DNA of 5,669 nt from contig JAAVHW010000007.1 of the NCBI GenBank assembly GCA_014799525.1, positions 1 through 5,669 on the forward strand. The letters are read 5' to 3'. Below, piece after piece: positions 5,615 to 5,669 of this stretch. The stretch comes from Clostridiales bacterium (GTDB taxonomy: Bacteria; Bacillota; Clostridia; Christensenellales; CAG-917). Below the pieces are notes generated by a model. The model was not told where the DNA came from. It saw only the letters and a list, made by a program, of their open reading frames with translations, and ran no database searches. The position numbers were made by a program, and so were the translations under genes. How positions within the stretch are numbered: the first letter of the stretch is position 1; every line of letters starts with the position of its first letter.

Positions 5615-5669
5615 TCAGCGCACCTCCTTATCGAAATCTTCTTCAACAGGTAAGACGGTATCCTCCGCC
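5615..5669 (-). CDS. C-terminal end of an upstream gene (runs off right edge)
   Basis: On the minus strand, one frame stays open from the window edge to a TGA at 5617-5615, giving a last 17 residues of AEDTVLPVEEDFDKEVR. It ends 2 bp before the ATG of the 965-residue membrane protein, and that gene's ribosome site lies inside its last codons. This spacing is typical of genes translated together in one operon. A second frame is also open (through GAT TAT GAA, ending at a TAA past the next start), but the acidic frame with a stop right before the ATG fits an operon better. The product cannot be identified from so little sequence. Confidence 0.65.
   Translation of the reverse strand, partial: AEDTVLPVEEDFDKEVR
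5621..5630 (-). promoter_or_regulatory. Strong ribosome binding site of the membrane-protein gene
   Basis: TAAGGAGGTG on the minus strand is a near-perfect match to the anti-Shine-Dalgarno sequence, with AGGAGG 10 nt from the ATG at 5612. It is embedded in the last codons of the preceding gene. It fixes the start of the 965-residue protein and implies efficient, possibly coupled translation. Confidence 0.85.

Overview
The window looks like chromosomal DNA from an anaerobic, low- to mid-GC Firmicute (Clostridia). The reasons are strong AGGAGG-type ribosome binding sites, sigma-A-like promoters, T-tailed hairpin terminators, a clostridial-type phosphoribosyltransferase and a peptidase U32/TrhP-type protein. 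A more precise placement is not possible from the sequence alone. No CRISPR, tRNA, rRNA, transposase or phage gene is visible.

Layout. Positions 1-204 (minus) hold the N-terminal part of uracil-DNA glycosylase, which runs off the left edge at its catalytic GQDPYHG motif. A divergent intergenic region follows, with an extended -10 promoter for ung. Next is a tiny plus-strand gene (325-459) for a 44-residue Lys/Thr/Ser-rich protein carrying CxC and CxCxxC motifs. It is preceded by a small GGAA-loop hairpin and followed by a nested inverted-repeat element (471-537) and a strong terminator (543-575). A 46-bp, almost pure A/T tract and two good promoter matches lead into a phosphoribosyltransferase gene (754-1299). 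After a 125-bp spacer with a possible RNA fold comes a peptidase U32/TrhP-type tRNA-hydroxylation gene (1425-2624). A bidirectional terminator (about 2670-2716) separates it from a convergent gene.

The right half (2715-5612, minus) is one large gene for a 965-residue membrane protein that I do not recognise. It has three N-terminal membrane segments, a roughly 430-residue extracytoplasmic domain and a fourth membrane segment. A roughly 370-residue cytoplasmic tail follows, made of Glu/Val/Pro-rich repeats that include a near-perfect 177-bp tandem duplication, and it ends in a Lys/Arg cluster. Its start codon lies 2 bp downstream of the stop codon of another minus-strand gene, of which only the last 17 acidic residues are inside the window, so the two are probably translated from one mRNA.

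The three recognisable genes are housekeeping functions: DNA repair, nucleotide salvage and tRNA modification. They are not obviously linked in one pathway. The least explained parts are the 44-residue cysteine protein with its RNA/DNA structures, and the large membrane protein with the acidic repeat tail.
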